Positions 50,726 through 60,728 of a stretch of DNA of 64,000 nt are shown piece by piece. Both the position numbers and the translations under genes were made by a program. Source of the stretch: Microbulbifer salipaludis (GTDB taxonomy: Bacteria; Pseudomonadota; Gammaproteobacteria; Pseudomonadales; Cellvibrionaceae); NCBI RefSeq assembly GCF_017303155.1, contig NZ_JAEKJR010000003.1, forward strand, positions 62,001 through 126,000. Reading direction: 5' to 3'. The notes under the pieces were generated by a model. It was given only the letters and a program-made list of their open reading frames with translations, was not told the DNA's origin and did no database searches. Positions within the stretch are counted from its first letter, which is position 1, and each line of letters starts with the position of its first letter.

Positions 50726-53700
50726 CATCGCTCCTGGCCGCGCGCGCCAGCCGCCGCACCAGGTTCCTCAATACCGCTGGCTTTACCGGCTTCGGCAGAT
50801 AGAACCAACCGCGCTCGGTCGCCGCGCTGCGCACTTCTTCCGACGTATCCGCACTCACCACGATACCCGGCAACTCTACCTGCCAGTGCGCACACAATGC
50901 CTCCAACGCATCGATACCCGTGGCGTCGTGATCCAGGTGATAGTCCACAATCACCAGTGCGGGCGGGTCGCGCTCCTCCCAGTTGGAGAGCGCTTCTGCC
51001 AGGGAAACAGCGGTCGTGACACGACACCCCCAGCCGCTCAGCAGGCTATCCATGCCGCGCAGAATCTGCCGCTCGTTATCGATGCACAATACCGGCACCG
51101 CCGCTACACTCTCCGCGGCCGTCACCCGCGGCACCTCCGCCTGTGTGGCAGCAGGCTCACCCAACGGTACACGGATACTGAACATGGCGCCCCGTCCGGG
51201 GGTGGAGGCCAGCCCCAACTGATGCCCCAGCAACTCTGCACTACGCCGCGCAATCGCAAGCCCCAATCCCAGGCCCTTGTCGGCGCTGCGCTCACTGCCG
51301 CCAAGGCGCACAAACTCGTCAAAAATCGTCTCCTTGGCCTCTTCAGCAATACCTGGCCCGGTATCCCAGACCTGGATTTCCAGCGTGGGCTCACCCTCGT
51401 GCGCACCCCGCCGCCGCACCCCCAACAGCACGCGACCACGGGCGGTGTAGTGCAGAGCGTTACTCAGCAGGTTCTGCAATATGCGCCGCAGCAGGTGGCG
51501 ATCGCTGACCACCCAGGCGTCGGTAGGCACATAGTGCAGGGCCAGGCCGCGCTCCCGCGCCAGCGCGGAGAACTCTGCATTTAGCCCGTCCAGCAACTGC
51601 CGCAGCGGAAAAGGCTCCCGCCTCGGTTTGAGGTTGCCCGCGTCCAGGCGGCTGATTTCCCGCAGCGCCCCGATCAACTGTTCCGCCGAGGTCAGTGCGC
51701 TGTCGATGTGGTGAATATCGTCCCCCATCTCACGCCAGCTGCCAGCGGCGGCCTTGTTTTGCAGCGAGGCGATAAACAGGCGCGCGGCATTAATGGGCTG
51801 CAGCAAGTCGTGGCTGGTGTGGGCAAGGAAGCGGGTTTTGGCGGCGTGTAACTCGCGGATTTTTACCTCCGCCTCAGCGCGGCGGCGGTTCTCTTGCTGC
51901 AGAGCGTGGTTACTTTCAGACAGCTCGGCAGTGCGCTGTTGTACACGGTCTTCCAGGCTGCGGCGGGTTTCCTCCAGCGCGTCGACCGCCGCCCGATACT
52001 CGCTGATGTCGGTAAAGGTGGTGACGAAGCCACCCCCGGGCATGGGCGTGCCGCGCACCTCGACAATGGCCCCACTGGGCAGCCGGCGCTCAAAACGGTG
52101 TGCGCTGCCGTGACGCAGCAGATCCAGTCGCCGCTCCACATGCGCCTCCAGCGCGGCCGGATCGTCTACATCCCCATACAGGCCGCGCTCGGCGTTGTGC
52201 CGGTAGAGCGAAGCCACCGGGCAGCCGATGTACAACAGTCGCTCGGGATAATCGAACAGCTCCAGATAGTGCCGGTTCCAGGCCACCAGCCGGAGCTCCG
52301 CATCCACCACGCTAATACCCTGGCTGATGGTCTCCACAGTGGTCTGTAGCAATTCCTGGCTGAAGCGCAGGCGCTGGGAAGTGCTGTCGACCAGGCGCGC
52401 GATGTCCTCCAGCTTCAGCGGCCGATTGCTGTGCAACAAGCCCATGACCTGGTGTGCGGCCGCAGAGCCGACGATACCCGCGAGCATGCGCTCGGCTTCG
52501 GCGATCACAAAGCGCGACGCGGTGTCATCCGGGAGTAATCGCTGGTGACTGCGCAGCTCAAACGTGTTCCAGATTTCTTCCAGCCGCGCCGGCCCAACAA
52601 ACGGCTGCAACAGGCTGCGCACCTGCCCCATTCGAATCCCGGTGGGCAACAGGTCCGGAGTCGGTTCCTCGCCCTGCTGAGGAAATACAAACGCCTGCGC
52701 CTGGCGCCGGTCGTTGTCATCCTGGTGGCACAGCAGGGACACACCCACCAGCAACACGATGTTCCCCAGCAGGCTCCAGAAAACGCCGTGGCTCAGCGGA
52801 TCCAGCCCAGACAGCCCAAACAGCTGCTGCGGGCGCAGCAGCTCGATACCCAGCAGACCGTGGCGCATCAATTCCCCGTCTCCCACCATGGCGGGCAATA
52901 CCAGACAGAAGAACCACAGGCCGTAACCGGCCATCAGGCCCGCCCAGACCCCGCGCCGGTGGGCGCCGGGCCAGTACAGCGCCGCAATCAAAGCCGGTGC
53001 CAACTGTGCGGCCGCCGCGAAAGACACCAGGCCAATGGACGCCAGCGCCTCGGTGCCGGAAATCCCCAGGTGCACGCCCCAGCTCATCAGCATCAGCAGC
53101 AGAATACTGAGGCTGCGAATCAGGCGCAGGTGGGTACCCAGAGAGACCGCCGTCAGGCGGGTAAAGCGGCTGAGATAAAGCCACACTGGCGCCACCAGCT
53201 CGTTGGACACCATAACCGCCAGGGTGAGTACGGCAACAATCACCATCCCGGTGGCCGCCGAGAAACCGCCGATATACGCCAGCATGGTGAGCGTACTGTG
53301 CCCCGCCTGCAGGGGCAGGGTCAGCACCAGGCTGTCAGGGTCGCTCAGGCCGGCCGCCACCAACGGTTGGCCCGCTAGAGAAATGGGCAGGATCAGTACC
53401 GAAAACAACACAAGGTAGGCGGGCAGTAACCAGCGCGCCGTATTCAGGTCTTCGGGATTGCGGTATTCCACCACCGCCATGTGAAACTGGCGCGGCAGGC
53501 AGATAATCGCCGCCATCGCCAGCAGGGTCTGGGTAAGGAAGTTGATATCCGGGGCCGACCACTGCAACTGCGGCTGCCACTGGACCGCCGGCAGGCCGCT
53601 GCCACCGGTGACCAGCAGCCACAAAGCCAGCACAGCGACGGCCGCGAAGGCAAACAGCTTTACCAGGGATTCCAGCGCAATGGCGGCCACCACCCCGACA

Positions 53701-54251
53701 TTGCGCTCCCGGCCTTCCAGGTGTCGGGTGCCAAACAATATGGCGAACAGTCCCATCAGCAAGGCAGTCGCCAGGGCGGTATCGAGATGGATCAGTCTCT
53801 CGCTGTGGCTGCTGTCCCCGATCACCTCCCACCCCATGGTGACCGCACGCAACTGCAGTGCGATGTACGGCAGACTGCCGACAATCGCCAGCAAGGTGAC
53901 CAGCGCGGAGAGACCGCGGCTCTTGCCGTAGCGCGAGCCGATAAAATCGGCAATGGACGTGACTTTCTGCCGCTCGCCCACCTGCACCAGCTTGTGCAGG
54001 AAGCCCCCGGCAAACAGGAACAGCAATATCGGCCCAAGGTAAATGGGCAGGTAGCTCCAGGTATTGCTGACCGACTGGCCCACGGCGCCAAAGAAGGTCC
54101 AGGAGCTGCAGTACACCGCGAGGGTCAGGCCGTAGATCACCGGGCGGAAGTTCCGCATCCACCGGGTATTACGGCCCGCACGCCAGGCGACCACGAACAG
54201 CGACGCGATATACAAAAGAGCAAACAACAACAGCAGGGATGTGGCGGTCAT
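50718..54251 (-). CDS. crbS: Hybrid sensor kinase CrbS with SSS transporter domain, 1177 aa
   Basis: Residues 1 to about 480 form an SLC5/SSS-like membrane domain (PVIYGLTLAVYCSSWTFFGA, TSIADFIGSRYGKSRG). A STAC-like/linker region, a PAS domain (about 640-750), a HisKA with H814 in HTSHDLLQPIN, a HATPase domain and a receiver domain with D1103 in VIVDYHLDHD follow. This is the CrbS layout, in which a transporter-like domain senses acetate flux. GAGGAATCC precedes the ATG at 54251. It faces crbR tail to tail. Confidence 0.92.
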   Translation of the reverse strand: MTATSLLLLFALLYIASLFVVAWRAGRNTRWMRNFRPVIYGLTLAVYCSSWTFFGAVGQSVSNTWSYLPIYLGPILLFLFAGGFLHKLVQVGERQKVTSIADFIGSRYGKSRGLSALVTLLAIVGSLPYIALQLRAVTMGWEVIGDSSHSERLIHLDTALATALLMGLFAILFGTRHLEGRERNVGVVAAIALESLVKLFAFAAVAVLALWLLVTGGSGLPAVQWQPQLQWSAPDINFLTQTLLAMAAIICLPRQFHMAVVEYRNPEDLNTARWLLPAYLVLFSVLILPISLAGQPLVAAGLSDPDSLVLTLPLQAGHSTLTMLAYIGGFSAATGMVIVAVLTLAVMVSNELVAPVWLYLSRFTRLTAVSLGTHLRLIRSLSILLLMLMSWGVHLGISGTEALASIGLVSFAAAAQLAPALIAALYWPGAHRRGVWAGLMAGYGLWFFCLVLPAMVGDGELMRHGLLGIELLRPQQLFGLSGLDPLSHGVFWSLLGNIVLLVGVSLLCHQDDNDRRQAQAFVFPQQGEEPTPDLLPTGIRMGQVRSLLQPFVGPARLEEIWNTFELRSHQRLLPDDTASRFVIAEAERMLAGIVGSAAAHQVMGLLHSNRPLKLEDIARLVDSTSQRLRFSQELLQTTVETISQGISVVDAELRLVAWNRHYLELFDYPERLLYIGCPVASLYRHNAERGLYGDVDDPAALEAHVERRLDLLRHGSAHRFERRLPSGAIVEVRGTPMPGGGFVTTFTDISEYRAAVDALEETRRSLEDRVQQRTAELSESNHALQQENRRRAEAEVKIRELHAAKTRFLAHTSHDLLQPINAARLFIASLQNKAAAGSWREMGDDIHHIDSALTSAEQLIGALREISRLDAGNLKPRREPFPLRQLLDGLNAEFSALARERGLALHYVPTDAWVVSDRHLLRRILQNLLSNALHYTARGRVLLGVRRRGAHEGEPTLEIQVWDTGPGIAEEAKETIFDEFVRLGGSERSADKGLGLGLAIARRSAELLGHQLGLASTPGRGAMFSIRVPLGEPAATQAEVPRVTAAESVAAVPVLCIDNERQILRGMDSLLSGWGCRVTTAVSLAEALSNWEERDPPALVIVDYHLDHDATGIDALEALCAHWQVELPGIVVSADTSEEVRSAATERGWFYLPKPVKPAVLRNLVRRLARAARSDVS

Positions 54252-54425
54252 GGATTCCTCGCGCCCCGAATCATGACACTGTGTATACCCGATGGCAGAG
54301 GTGAGAATCAATTAGCGAATAGTCGCAACTCGCCAACAGCCGCGGCGGTTTGACAGGGGGTGACGCTGAACTAGGCTCACTATGGGAGTTTGGTCCCTCG
54401 ACAATAACCCAAAGAGAACAGCGCC

Positions 54426-54716
54426 ATGATCATTGCCACCGATATGCCCGAAGTGTCCAGCTGCGCCGCCAGCGAGTGCGCCTACAATACCGATTCCGCC
54501 TGCCACGCACGCGCCATCACCATCGGCGATGGCGAGCACCCGGATTGCGACACCTATTTCAGCAACAGCCACCACACCAAGCGTCAACGCAATGCCGGCG
54601 TCGGCGCCTGCAAGGTTGCGGGTTGCAGCCACAACATCGATTTTGAATGCAGCGCGGACAAGATTGAACTTGGCTATAGCGGCGATACGGTTAACTGTCT
54701 GACATACGCGCACTAG
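54426..54716 (+). CDS. Tandem DUF1540 protein, 96 aa
   Basis: Two DUF1540-like repeats are visible. The cysteines are C13, C18, C26, C41 and C62, C67, C75, C91, with spacing 4-7-14 and 4-7-15, so each repeat likely binds one metal, probably zinc. Both repeats end DT(Y/V)xxC-like turns. The function of the family is unknown. AGAGAACAGCGCC leads to the ATG. It is convergent with the broken MFS gene, whose ancestral end overlaps it by 26 bases. Confidence 0.85.
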   Translation: MIIATDMPEVSSCAASECAYNTDSACHARAITIGDGEHPDCDTYFSNSHHTKRQRNAGVGACKVAGCSHNIDFECSADKIELGYSGDTVNCLTYAH

Positions 54717-55979
54717 GCGACTCTGCGCGCCACCCCAATACGCAGTAATACACAATGTAGAGATAACACATCACTGGTATGAAGTAGGAGTGATGCAGGC
54801 CTATCGCGTCAGCGAGCACGCCTTGAAGCAGCGGTACCAGTGCCCCCCAACAATGGCCAGACACAGCAGTCCAGATGCCTGGCCAGATTGAACCCCCATC
54901 CCCTCCAGCGCCAGACTAAAAATCGTCGGGAACATGATCGAGTTGCACAGCCCCACCAGCAACAAAGACCACATGGCGACGACCCCATTGGTGAACATTG
55001 CCACTAATATCAGCACAATCGCAGCGACCCCATTTACCGCTAGCACCGTTCCCGGTGGTACCACCCGCATCACGAAAGCACCAATAAACCGCCCCACCAT
55101 GGCACCGGCCCAGTAAATCGCGATGTAATTTGCCGCCTGTGCCTCCTCCATCCCCATGACTTCCGGCAAGCCTAGGAAGTTGACCATAAAACTGCCAATG
55201 GCCACTTCCGCGCCAACATACAGAAATATCCCCAGAGCCCCGAGTACCAGATGCCGATGTGACCAGAGGGACTTTTCCCCCACTACCTTGCCGGTGTACT
55301 CCGGCAAAACACGCGGTAATTTCAGTAGGTAGAAGGTCACCGCAAGTAATACGAGCGTGCCCGCAAGAATCAGGTAGGGGAGCTGGACCGACTTCGCGGA
55401 ATGGCTTGGATCGGGCAGCGCCGTTACCGCGGTCGAAAGGATGAGTGCACCACCAAAAAATGGTGCCAAGGTAGTACCCAAGGCATTGAAGCCCTGAGTC
55501 AAGGTCAAGCGACTGGACGCCGTGGCAGGATCCCCCAAAGCAGTGACATAGGGGTTAGCAGAGACCTGCAACAGGGTGACACCGGATGCCAATACAAACA
55601 GCGCACCCAAAAACAGCGGATAGGTTTGTACCTCTGCAGCGGGATAAAACAGCAAACAACCGAGCGCTGCTAGTAGTAGCCCGCACACAATACCGTACTT
55701 AAAGCCAATTCGGCGCACCAAGGCACCAGCGGGTAGCGAAATCGTAAAGTAGGCGCCGAAGAAGGCGAACTGCACCAGCATGGCCTGGGTGTAGCTGAGG
55801 TCAAATACCGCCTTGAGGTGCGGCACCAGGATGTCATTGAGGCAGGTGATAAAGCCCCACATGAAAAACAGGATGGTCAGTGCGGTCAGAGCAAACCGGT
55901 GATTCTCCTGTACGCCACCTTGGCCCTTACTGCCGTGTGTCGACTTCGCTCCTGACACAGGTACCTCAACTCCTGACAA
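54691..55979 (-). pseudogene. FucP/GluP-type sugar MFS transporter with frameshift
   Basis: The open frame (54801-55979, 392 aa) matches the FHS glucose/galactose/NagP-like transporters: [29 protein letters not shown], a dozen helices. It breaks off after LCLAIVGG, just where this family continues. A run of six C (54843-54848, G on the coding strand) lies at the break. One more G would restore [16 protein letters not shown] and a further 40 or so residues to a TAA at 54691-54693, completing the last two helices. So the gene has a one-base deletion, or the base call is wrong, or the tract is phase-variable. The substrate is unproved. Confidence 0.85.
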
Positions 55980-56068
55980 CCCCTCTATTCATCATAGACA
56001 GTCAGAGGACGAGTCCGCGCAACGCCGAAAATACTCAAATGAGCGCTTTTTACGCCACCGCGCATCGA

Positions 56069-56182
56069 TAGTCGAATGGATAGGCGGGATACTTGGATCC
56101 AAAAATTTCCAGCCCTTCCTCACTCAGAATGCTCTGGGCGCGGGAAGATCCACCACCGGTTCCGAGGGTCGCACATCCATGT
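56069..56182 (-). pseudogene. Fossil of a DUF917 gene (ends only)
   Basis: Positions 56090-56153 closely match the C-terminal coding end of the intact DUF917 gene (59583-59660), for example AAAAATTTCCAGCCCTTCCT against AAAAATTTCCAACCCTTTCT. Positions 56154-56182 match its N-terminal end (60588-60613: GGTTCCGAGG and CGCACATCCAT). The whole middle, about 0.9 kb, is missing. This is a decayed, internally deleted relic. Confidence 0.8.
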
Positions 56183-56196
56183 ACCACCCCCTACCT

Positions 56197-56377
56197 ATGC
56201 CCGATACGGCGCACCAGAGCGCCAGCTGGTGGTGAAATCTAGAGCAGGCGCCTAAGAAGATAGACTGCACCAGTACGTCCTGGGTATAACTGAGGTCAAT
56301 ACTGTCTTGCCGTACTACACCAGAATGTCATTGAGCTAAGTGATAAAACCCCACATGAAAAACAGAATAGTCAGAAT
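56197..56377 (-). pseudogene. Fossil of the N-terminal part of an MFS transporter
   Basis: The stretch matches 55705-55895 of the neighbouring MFS gene in the same order: CGGCGCACCA, GACTGCACCAG, CTGGGTATAACTGAGGTCAA, AGAATGTCATTGAG, and ACCCCACATGAAAAACAG. It has many substitutions and several indels that break the frame. It covers the first three helices only, and lies immediately upstream of the DUF917 fossil. Confidence 0.8.
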
Positions 56378-56406
56378 AAATTTATTTCCATTTATTGGCT
56401 CTTAAC

Positions 56407-58839
56407 TTAATGCCTATTCACTTGATAGGTAAAACACTGAATTCCTATCTTGCTCCCCCAGTAAATATCATAATCACTTGCAAGGATTTTATACTCACCC
56501 TTTGGCAACCAAAGCTGCCCATTCACAGGCGATAGAGACCGCGAATTCATATAGGCGTCCGTCATGAGTATCGACGGGTTCAGGCCCTCACCTTCTTGAG
56601 TGATCGAGTAAAGGCCATCACTTTCCAGCTCAATCAACCCCAAATGAGATGCACCCAATCGGTTTCGTGAACCCGCATTTCTTGAGTCAACGCAGGCCTC
56701 ACTGAGCTCGCCCAAGTGGATGCGCTGATGCACTGGCAAATATACATCTTGTGCCTCGGGATCCATTTTGAGGTGATTAGGAATCGCATAAATTTCGTCG
56801 CGGCCATCTGGCTCGATGGAATTTATGCCCCACTGAGAAAGCGCACCCAGCTTGCCTTCGACAGCACCTGGGTCAAGCGTATGCAGTGAGTCAATAAATG
56901 TGAAAATCGTTTTAAACTCTGGCGAATCGGCACTATCTATCATTGCCTGATGGAACTTTGCCACATCCTTACCAACCGCATTGAACAGCTCATTCAGCGA
57001 ATTTTGAACGGCTATTTCGTTAAACCAACCGACATAGGGCTCTTCCGGTGTCTGGCTGTCAAAGGAGTTATCCAGCGCAATTTCGGCAAACCAATCCGCA
57101 TAGCCCTCCGAGTAAGCTGTCATTGGGTTTAAATAATCCGCAATGCTTCGCTCCCCGCCACTGCTATCATTTTGCGAAATACTACCCATCACGTAGTGAC
57201 CGAGCTCGTGAGTAATCGTCCAGTCATCAAACTCATGGTAGACGGGCTCGATCTCGATTCTCGCACTGTTATATCCCGCACAATTCCTTCGACAGCTGGC
57301 ATAGGCCTGACTGGTATCCAATCCACCCTGATACCAGGCATAACTACTATCCAGGGCTGTAGGGGACCAATAAACATCCAGGTCGACCCAGCCAAGAAGA
57401 TCGCCGTCATCTACCCAATGAAGTGCCCGACGGACATTACTGATGATATTTGCAGCCGCAGACTCGCGCACAGGGTCATAAACTCCCGCGTCATAGCCAC
57501 TATCTAAAACCAAATCAGACAAGGGTGTATTCACGTCAAAGACTTCTGACGACACAATGGCAAAGCGATAGGTTGGCGGCTTAACTGCTTGAAGCGACCA
57601 AAATCGATCAGCATAATTTTGGCTAATATGCAGGCCAACCTCTTCTACCGTATTGAGGAAGTTGGTATCAGTATTATCAGCGACACGGATCAGAGCCCCG
57701 TTCTTGTAAAACATCGGCTCATAATTAATATCTACTGCAATCCCTTTCGGGATATCTACTTGATAGCTACCATCATCAGAAATTGAGCTTGAAGATACGA
57801 TTAAATCACTACTATCACGAACTACAATGCTTCCAGCAATTACTGGAACCGTTGAAACACTACCGGGTTCGACATCTTCATAAAGCACCCTTCCCGAAGC
57901 CGTAACAGCCTCACCTCCGACCACAGTCGTTACCTGGTAGACCGTCTTGAAAGGTCGGCCATCATTCAATGTACCCTGTAGATAAAAGCTTGAATTGAGT
58001 TCACTAGAGTAGAAATTTGCAGCACTCAGTACCAGACCTGCTTCTGAAATTGAAATTTCAGCAAACGGCATCTCAAAAGGCAAATGTATATTTGCTTCTT
58101 GAAACTCATCGAAGGGAACCGTATGAGAACCTCCAGCGTTGAGCTGGATACGTTCAACACCTACTGACGAAGCAACCTCAACAGAAATCGTCTTAGTAAA
58201 CCATTCTTCATGCCCCTTAAACTGGACACTCACATCTATCGCCAAGGTATAACTGCTTTCACTATGTTCTAAAAAGTACACTATACGGTTGAATTCATCA
58301 GGGTCTTTATACTGCACTTCTGAAACAGCCGGAAAAGACTTCTGATTAATTTCATAGTCATTAATCTCCAAATCAGACTGAATATAAGCGTAATACCCGC
58401 CCCCGGCAGTAACGCTCGATTCGTAAGAGATGGAGAAGTCAGGCTTGAAATCAACAATCTTGACCGTAATCGTTGCAGAGGCCGTAGCACCGTCATCATC
58501 GGTCACTGTAACCGTGACATCTACGGTTTTGTCTTCGGTAACAGAGGGCGCAACAAAGGAAGTTTCTGCTTCGGTCACTGAAGTCAAATCAATAGCTTCG
58601 GTAGAAGAGACCGCCCAGGCATAACTGGCAATTGAACCATCGCTATCCGATGCGTTGGCGGTTAAGACAATCTCATTTCCTTCGTCGACCGCAGATACTC
58701 CGGCAATGGAAACCGTAGGCGCTTGATTCTGAGGTGTGGCCCCTCCGCTAGGGGAGGAATCCGTCCCACCACCACCGCCACCGCCACAAGCCGTTAGAAC
58801 AACGCTCAACATCAATGATAGATAAATACACCTTTGCAT
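56407..58839 (-). CDS. Large lipoprotein with Ig-like domain and HELGH zinc-protease motif, 810 aa
   Basis: The frame opens at 58920, but the ATG at 58839 follows GGGGGAAGG and gives a proper lipoprotein signal ending VVLTAC (Cys18), then a Gly-rich and a Ser-rich spacer. One PKD/Ig-like repeat (NQAPTVSIAGVSAVDEG, about 40-135) follows. H544-E-L-G-H548 in TITHELGHYV looks like the zinc site of a metalloprotease, and a later glutamate in EGYADWFAEIAL (about 30 residues on) could be the third ligand. The family as a whole is not recognised. Codon use is more AT-rich than the neighbours, which suggests transfer. It would face the outside or the periplasm. Confidence 0.75.
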   Translation of the reverse strand: MQRCIYLSLMLSVVLTACGGGGGGGTDSSPSGGATPQNQAPTVSIAGVSAVDEGNEIVLTANASDSDGSIASYAWAVSSTEAIDLTSVTEAETSFVAPSVTEDKTVDVTVTVTDDDGATASATITVKIVDFKPDFSISYESSVTAGGGYYAYIQSDLEINDYEINQKSFPAVSEVQYKDPDEFNRIVYFLEHSESSYTLAIDVSVQFKGHEEWFTKTISVEVASSVGVERIQLNAGGSHTVPFDEFQEANIHLPFEMPFAEISISEAGLVLSAANFYSSELNSSFYLQGTLNDGRPFKTVYQVTTVVGGEAVTASGRVLYEDVEPGSVSTVPVIAGSIVVRDSSDLIVSSSSISDDGSYQVDIPKGIAVDINYEPMFYKNGALIRVADNTDTNFLNTVEEVGLHISQNYADRFWSLQAVKPPTYRFAIVSSEVFDVNTPLSDLVLDSGYDAGVYDPVRESAAANIISNVRRALHWVDDGDLLGWVDLDVYWSPTALDSSYAWYQGGLDTSQAYASCRRNCAGYNSARIEIEPVYHEFDDWTITHELGHYVMGSISQNDSSGGERSIADYLNPMTAYSEGYADWFAEIALDNSFDSQTPEEPYVGWFNEIAVQNSLNELFNAVGKDVAKFHQAMIDSADSPEFKTIFTFIDSLHTLDPGAVEGKLGALSQWGINSIEPDGRDEIYAIPNHLKMDPEAQDVYLPVHQRIHLGELSEACVDSRNAGSRNRLGASHLGLIELESDGLYSITQEGEGLNPSILMTDAYMNSRSLSPVNGQLWLPKGEYKILASDYDIYWGSKIGIQCFTYQVNRH

Positions 58840-59550
58840 CCTTCCCCCTAAATAACTGTTCGTCCTAATATCGTATAATTTTTCTACTGGTCTTCGATCG
58901 ACTTCGAAAGTCATCCACACGATGAAGCCTGCAATAACCGTTGAACTAAGTCCTGCACAGCCAGGGGAATATACCTCTCTCCCGCAATAAAACTCTCAAG
59001 GCCTCAGACAGGGAGTACCTAGGGCGTTCGCCGAAAATTGTCGTCAAATTACGCTACTCAGCACCCTACCCCCAACGATTTTCGACAAAATGGTACATTT
59101 TTGCGACATTACTGAAAAGCTCATTAGAAATAGAATTGAGAAATAGCATTGGGAAACGGGATTGAGAAATAGGGTCGGATCAATTTTATGGCTGATTAAT
59201 CAGCCTCTACACGGCTCGTCCCTGACGAAACATTGACCACATAAAATGCGTCGACCGCAGTACTCAGGAGGTGTCTATGGGCGTGACAATATTGATTTGA
59301 TACGACTCAATTGAGCAGTTCGACAGAACCTACTTTGGTTACGGCTTCGATCGAATACTAGCCTGCTATTCGGACCGAATTGCGCTAGGTGAGCGGGAAT
59401 AAGTTTCAAAAAAAGTTGGCTGCGACTTGCCGTCGACACAGAGTAGCCACAAAATTGCTCAAATGTGATGAGAAGGCCACATAGAAAGGATGAGATACAG
59501 AACCGCGACCAGCCAAAGTCCTGTATCTGCGAGATATCAGAAAAACTTGA
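58840..59550. other. Gene-free region between lipoprotein and DUF917 genes
   Basis: No convincing gene in 711 bases. It holds a 16-bp perfect palindrome at 59190-59205, a 12-base direct repeat ATTGAGAAATAG at 59135-59146 and 59161-59172, and the promoter and leader of the lipoprotein gene. The composition is AT-rich. Confidence 0.5.
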
Positions 59551-60651
59551 TCACACCAAAGCACTACGGTATTCGAACGAATAGCCCAAGTACTTCGGCC
59601 CAAAAATTTCCAACCCTTTCTCACTCAAGAATGCATTGGGTGCGGGAAGAACTACCACTGCCACTTGCTGGCCTACGCGATAGTTGGGGTTGGTTACCGG
59701 CTCACCGGTTTCCATATCCAGCAGACAAATCAGGTCCGGTATGGTGGCGTGCACTTCACCGTTGCGCCACCCAATCATATTCTCATTCTTGAGCCAAATT
59801 GCGTAATCCGAGCCCGCGTAATCCCCTTCCCCGGAAATAGAGATATTGCCAAGCGTGAAACCCTCAGCGGTCTTCCAGTCGCACGTGGAGATAGCTCCAC
59901 GGAACACCACTTCGCCGCTACCTTGCGCCGCAATATTCGCTGCAATGTCGCCGCCGTCCGCCTTGGTGACGCGCCAGGTTCTGCCAAGCTCCAGTGCTTT
60001 GGTGATGGTGCCGCCGATCAGAGCGCCGCGCAGTTCCTGCATACACAGGGCGTGATCGACCGCAGCAATATCATTGCCGCTCGCCATGGAGAGCGCTCGG
60101 ACAATTTCTTCTGCGCGAAGGTCATCGATCACGTTTTCGATAACCATGCATTCACCAAATGCATTGGCAGTCACTATGGGTGCCGCGGGCAGGTCGTTCA
60201 GATAATACGTGGAATGCGTAATTTCCGGGACGGCGCGACCGGCCGGATCACCATCGACGATGTAGCCACCGGTCATCGCGGCAACGTAAAACGCCATTGC
60301 CGTGTTTGACCCACCCAGTTCACAGGCGACGGTGCCGCTGAACTTGGTTCCCTTGTAAGCCTCCATACGCTGATAAGCTGCAAGAATGGGGCGCACTTCA
60401 CCGGTGGGTAAGCGTGCGTACTTATCCTCCTCTCCTGCCGGCAGCTCTGAGATAGCACCGAGCATATAGGGGGTACAAATCATCGCCTCGTCGGGAATTT
60501 CCGACGGGTCTGCGAGCACAAACTCCTTGCCCTGCGCCAGCGCTTCATCGATGAGTTCAAAGCCCTCATCCAATTCGCCGCCCCCGCCGGTTCCGAGGAT
60601 CGCACATCCATACAGAATGTCTTCCAGATCCGGTCTTTTCAGTACTCGCAT
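59551..60651 (-). CDS. DUF917 family protein, 366 aa
   Basis: The start MRVLKRPDLEDILYGCAILGTGGGG has the glycine-rich loop usual in DUF917, and SSNTA/ELGGSNTAMAFY and ENxIGWRNG-like segments follow. DUF917 proteins often lie with hydantoinase and nucleobase-transport genes, and some have been linked to such enzymes, but the reaction is unproved. It is 77 bp behind the TonB receptor gene, on the same strand. The frame opens at 60705; the ATG at 60651 fits the family start. Confidence 0.85.
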   Translation of the reverse strand: MRVLKRPDLEDILYGCAILGTGGGGELDEGFELIDEALAQGKEFVLADPSEIPDEAMICTPYMLGAISELPAGEEDKYARLPTGEVRPILAAYQRMEAYKGTKFSGTVACELGGSNTAMAFYVAAMTGGYIVDGDPAGRAVPEITHSTYYLNDLPAAPIVTANAFGECMVIENVIDDLRAEEIVRALSMASGNDIAAVDHALCMQELRGALIGGTITKALELGRTWRVTKADGGDIAANIAAQGSGEVVFRGAISTCDWKTAEGFTLGNISISGEGDYAGSDYAIWLKNENMIGWRNGEVHATIPDLICLLDMETGEPVTNPNYRVGQQVAVVVLPAPNAFLSEKGLEIFGPKYLGYSFEYRSALV

Positions 60652-60728
60652 TGTTAAGTCTCGCACTACAGATACACAAGGTACCGCCCGGAAACCGAGC
60701 GACACCCCAATATGGATAAAGTCAAAAA

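Noticed and set aside
59135..59172. 12-base direct repeat ATTGAGAAATAG, taken as a possible insertion-site duplication
   Set aside because: The copies are only 14 bases apart with no element between them, so a target-site duplication is not supported.
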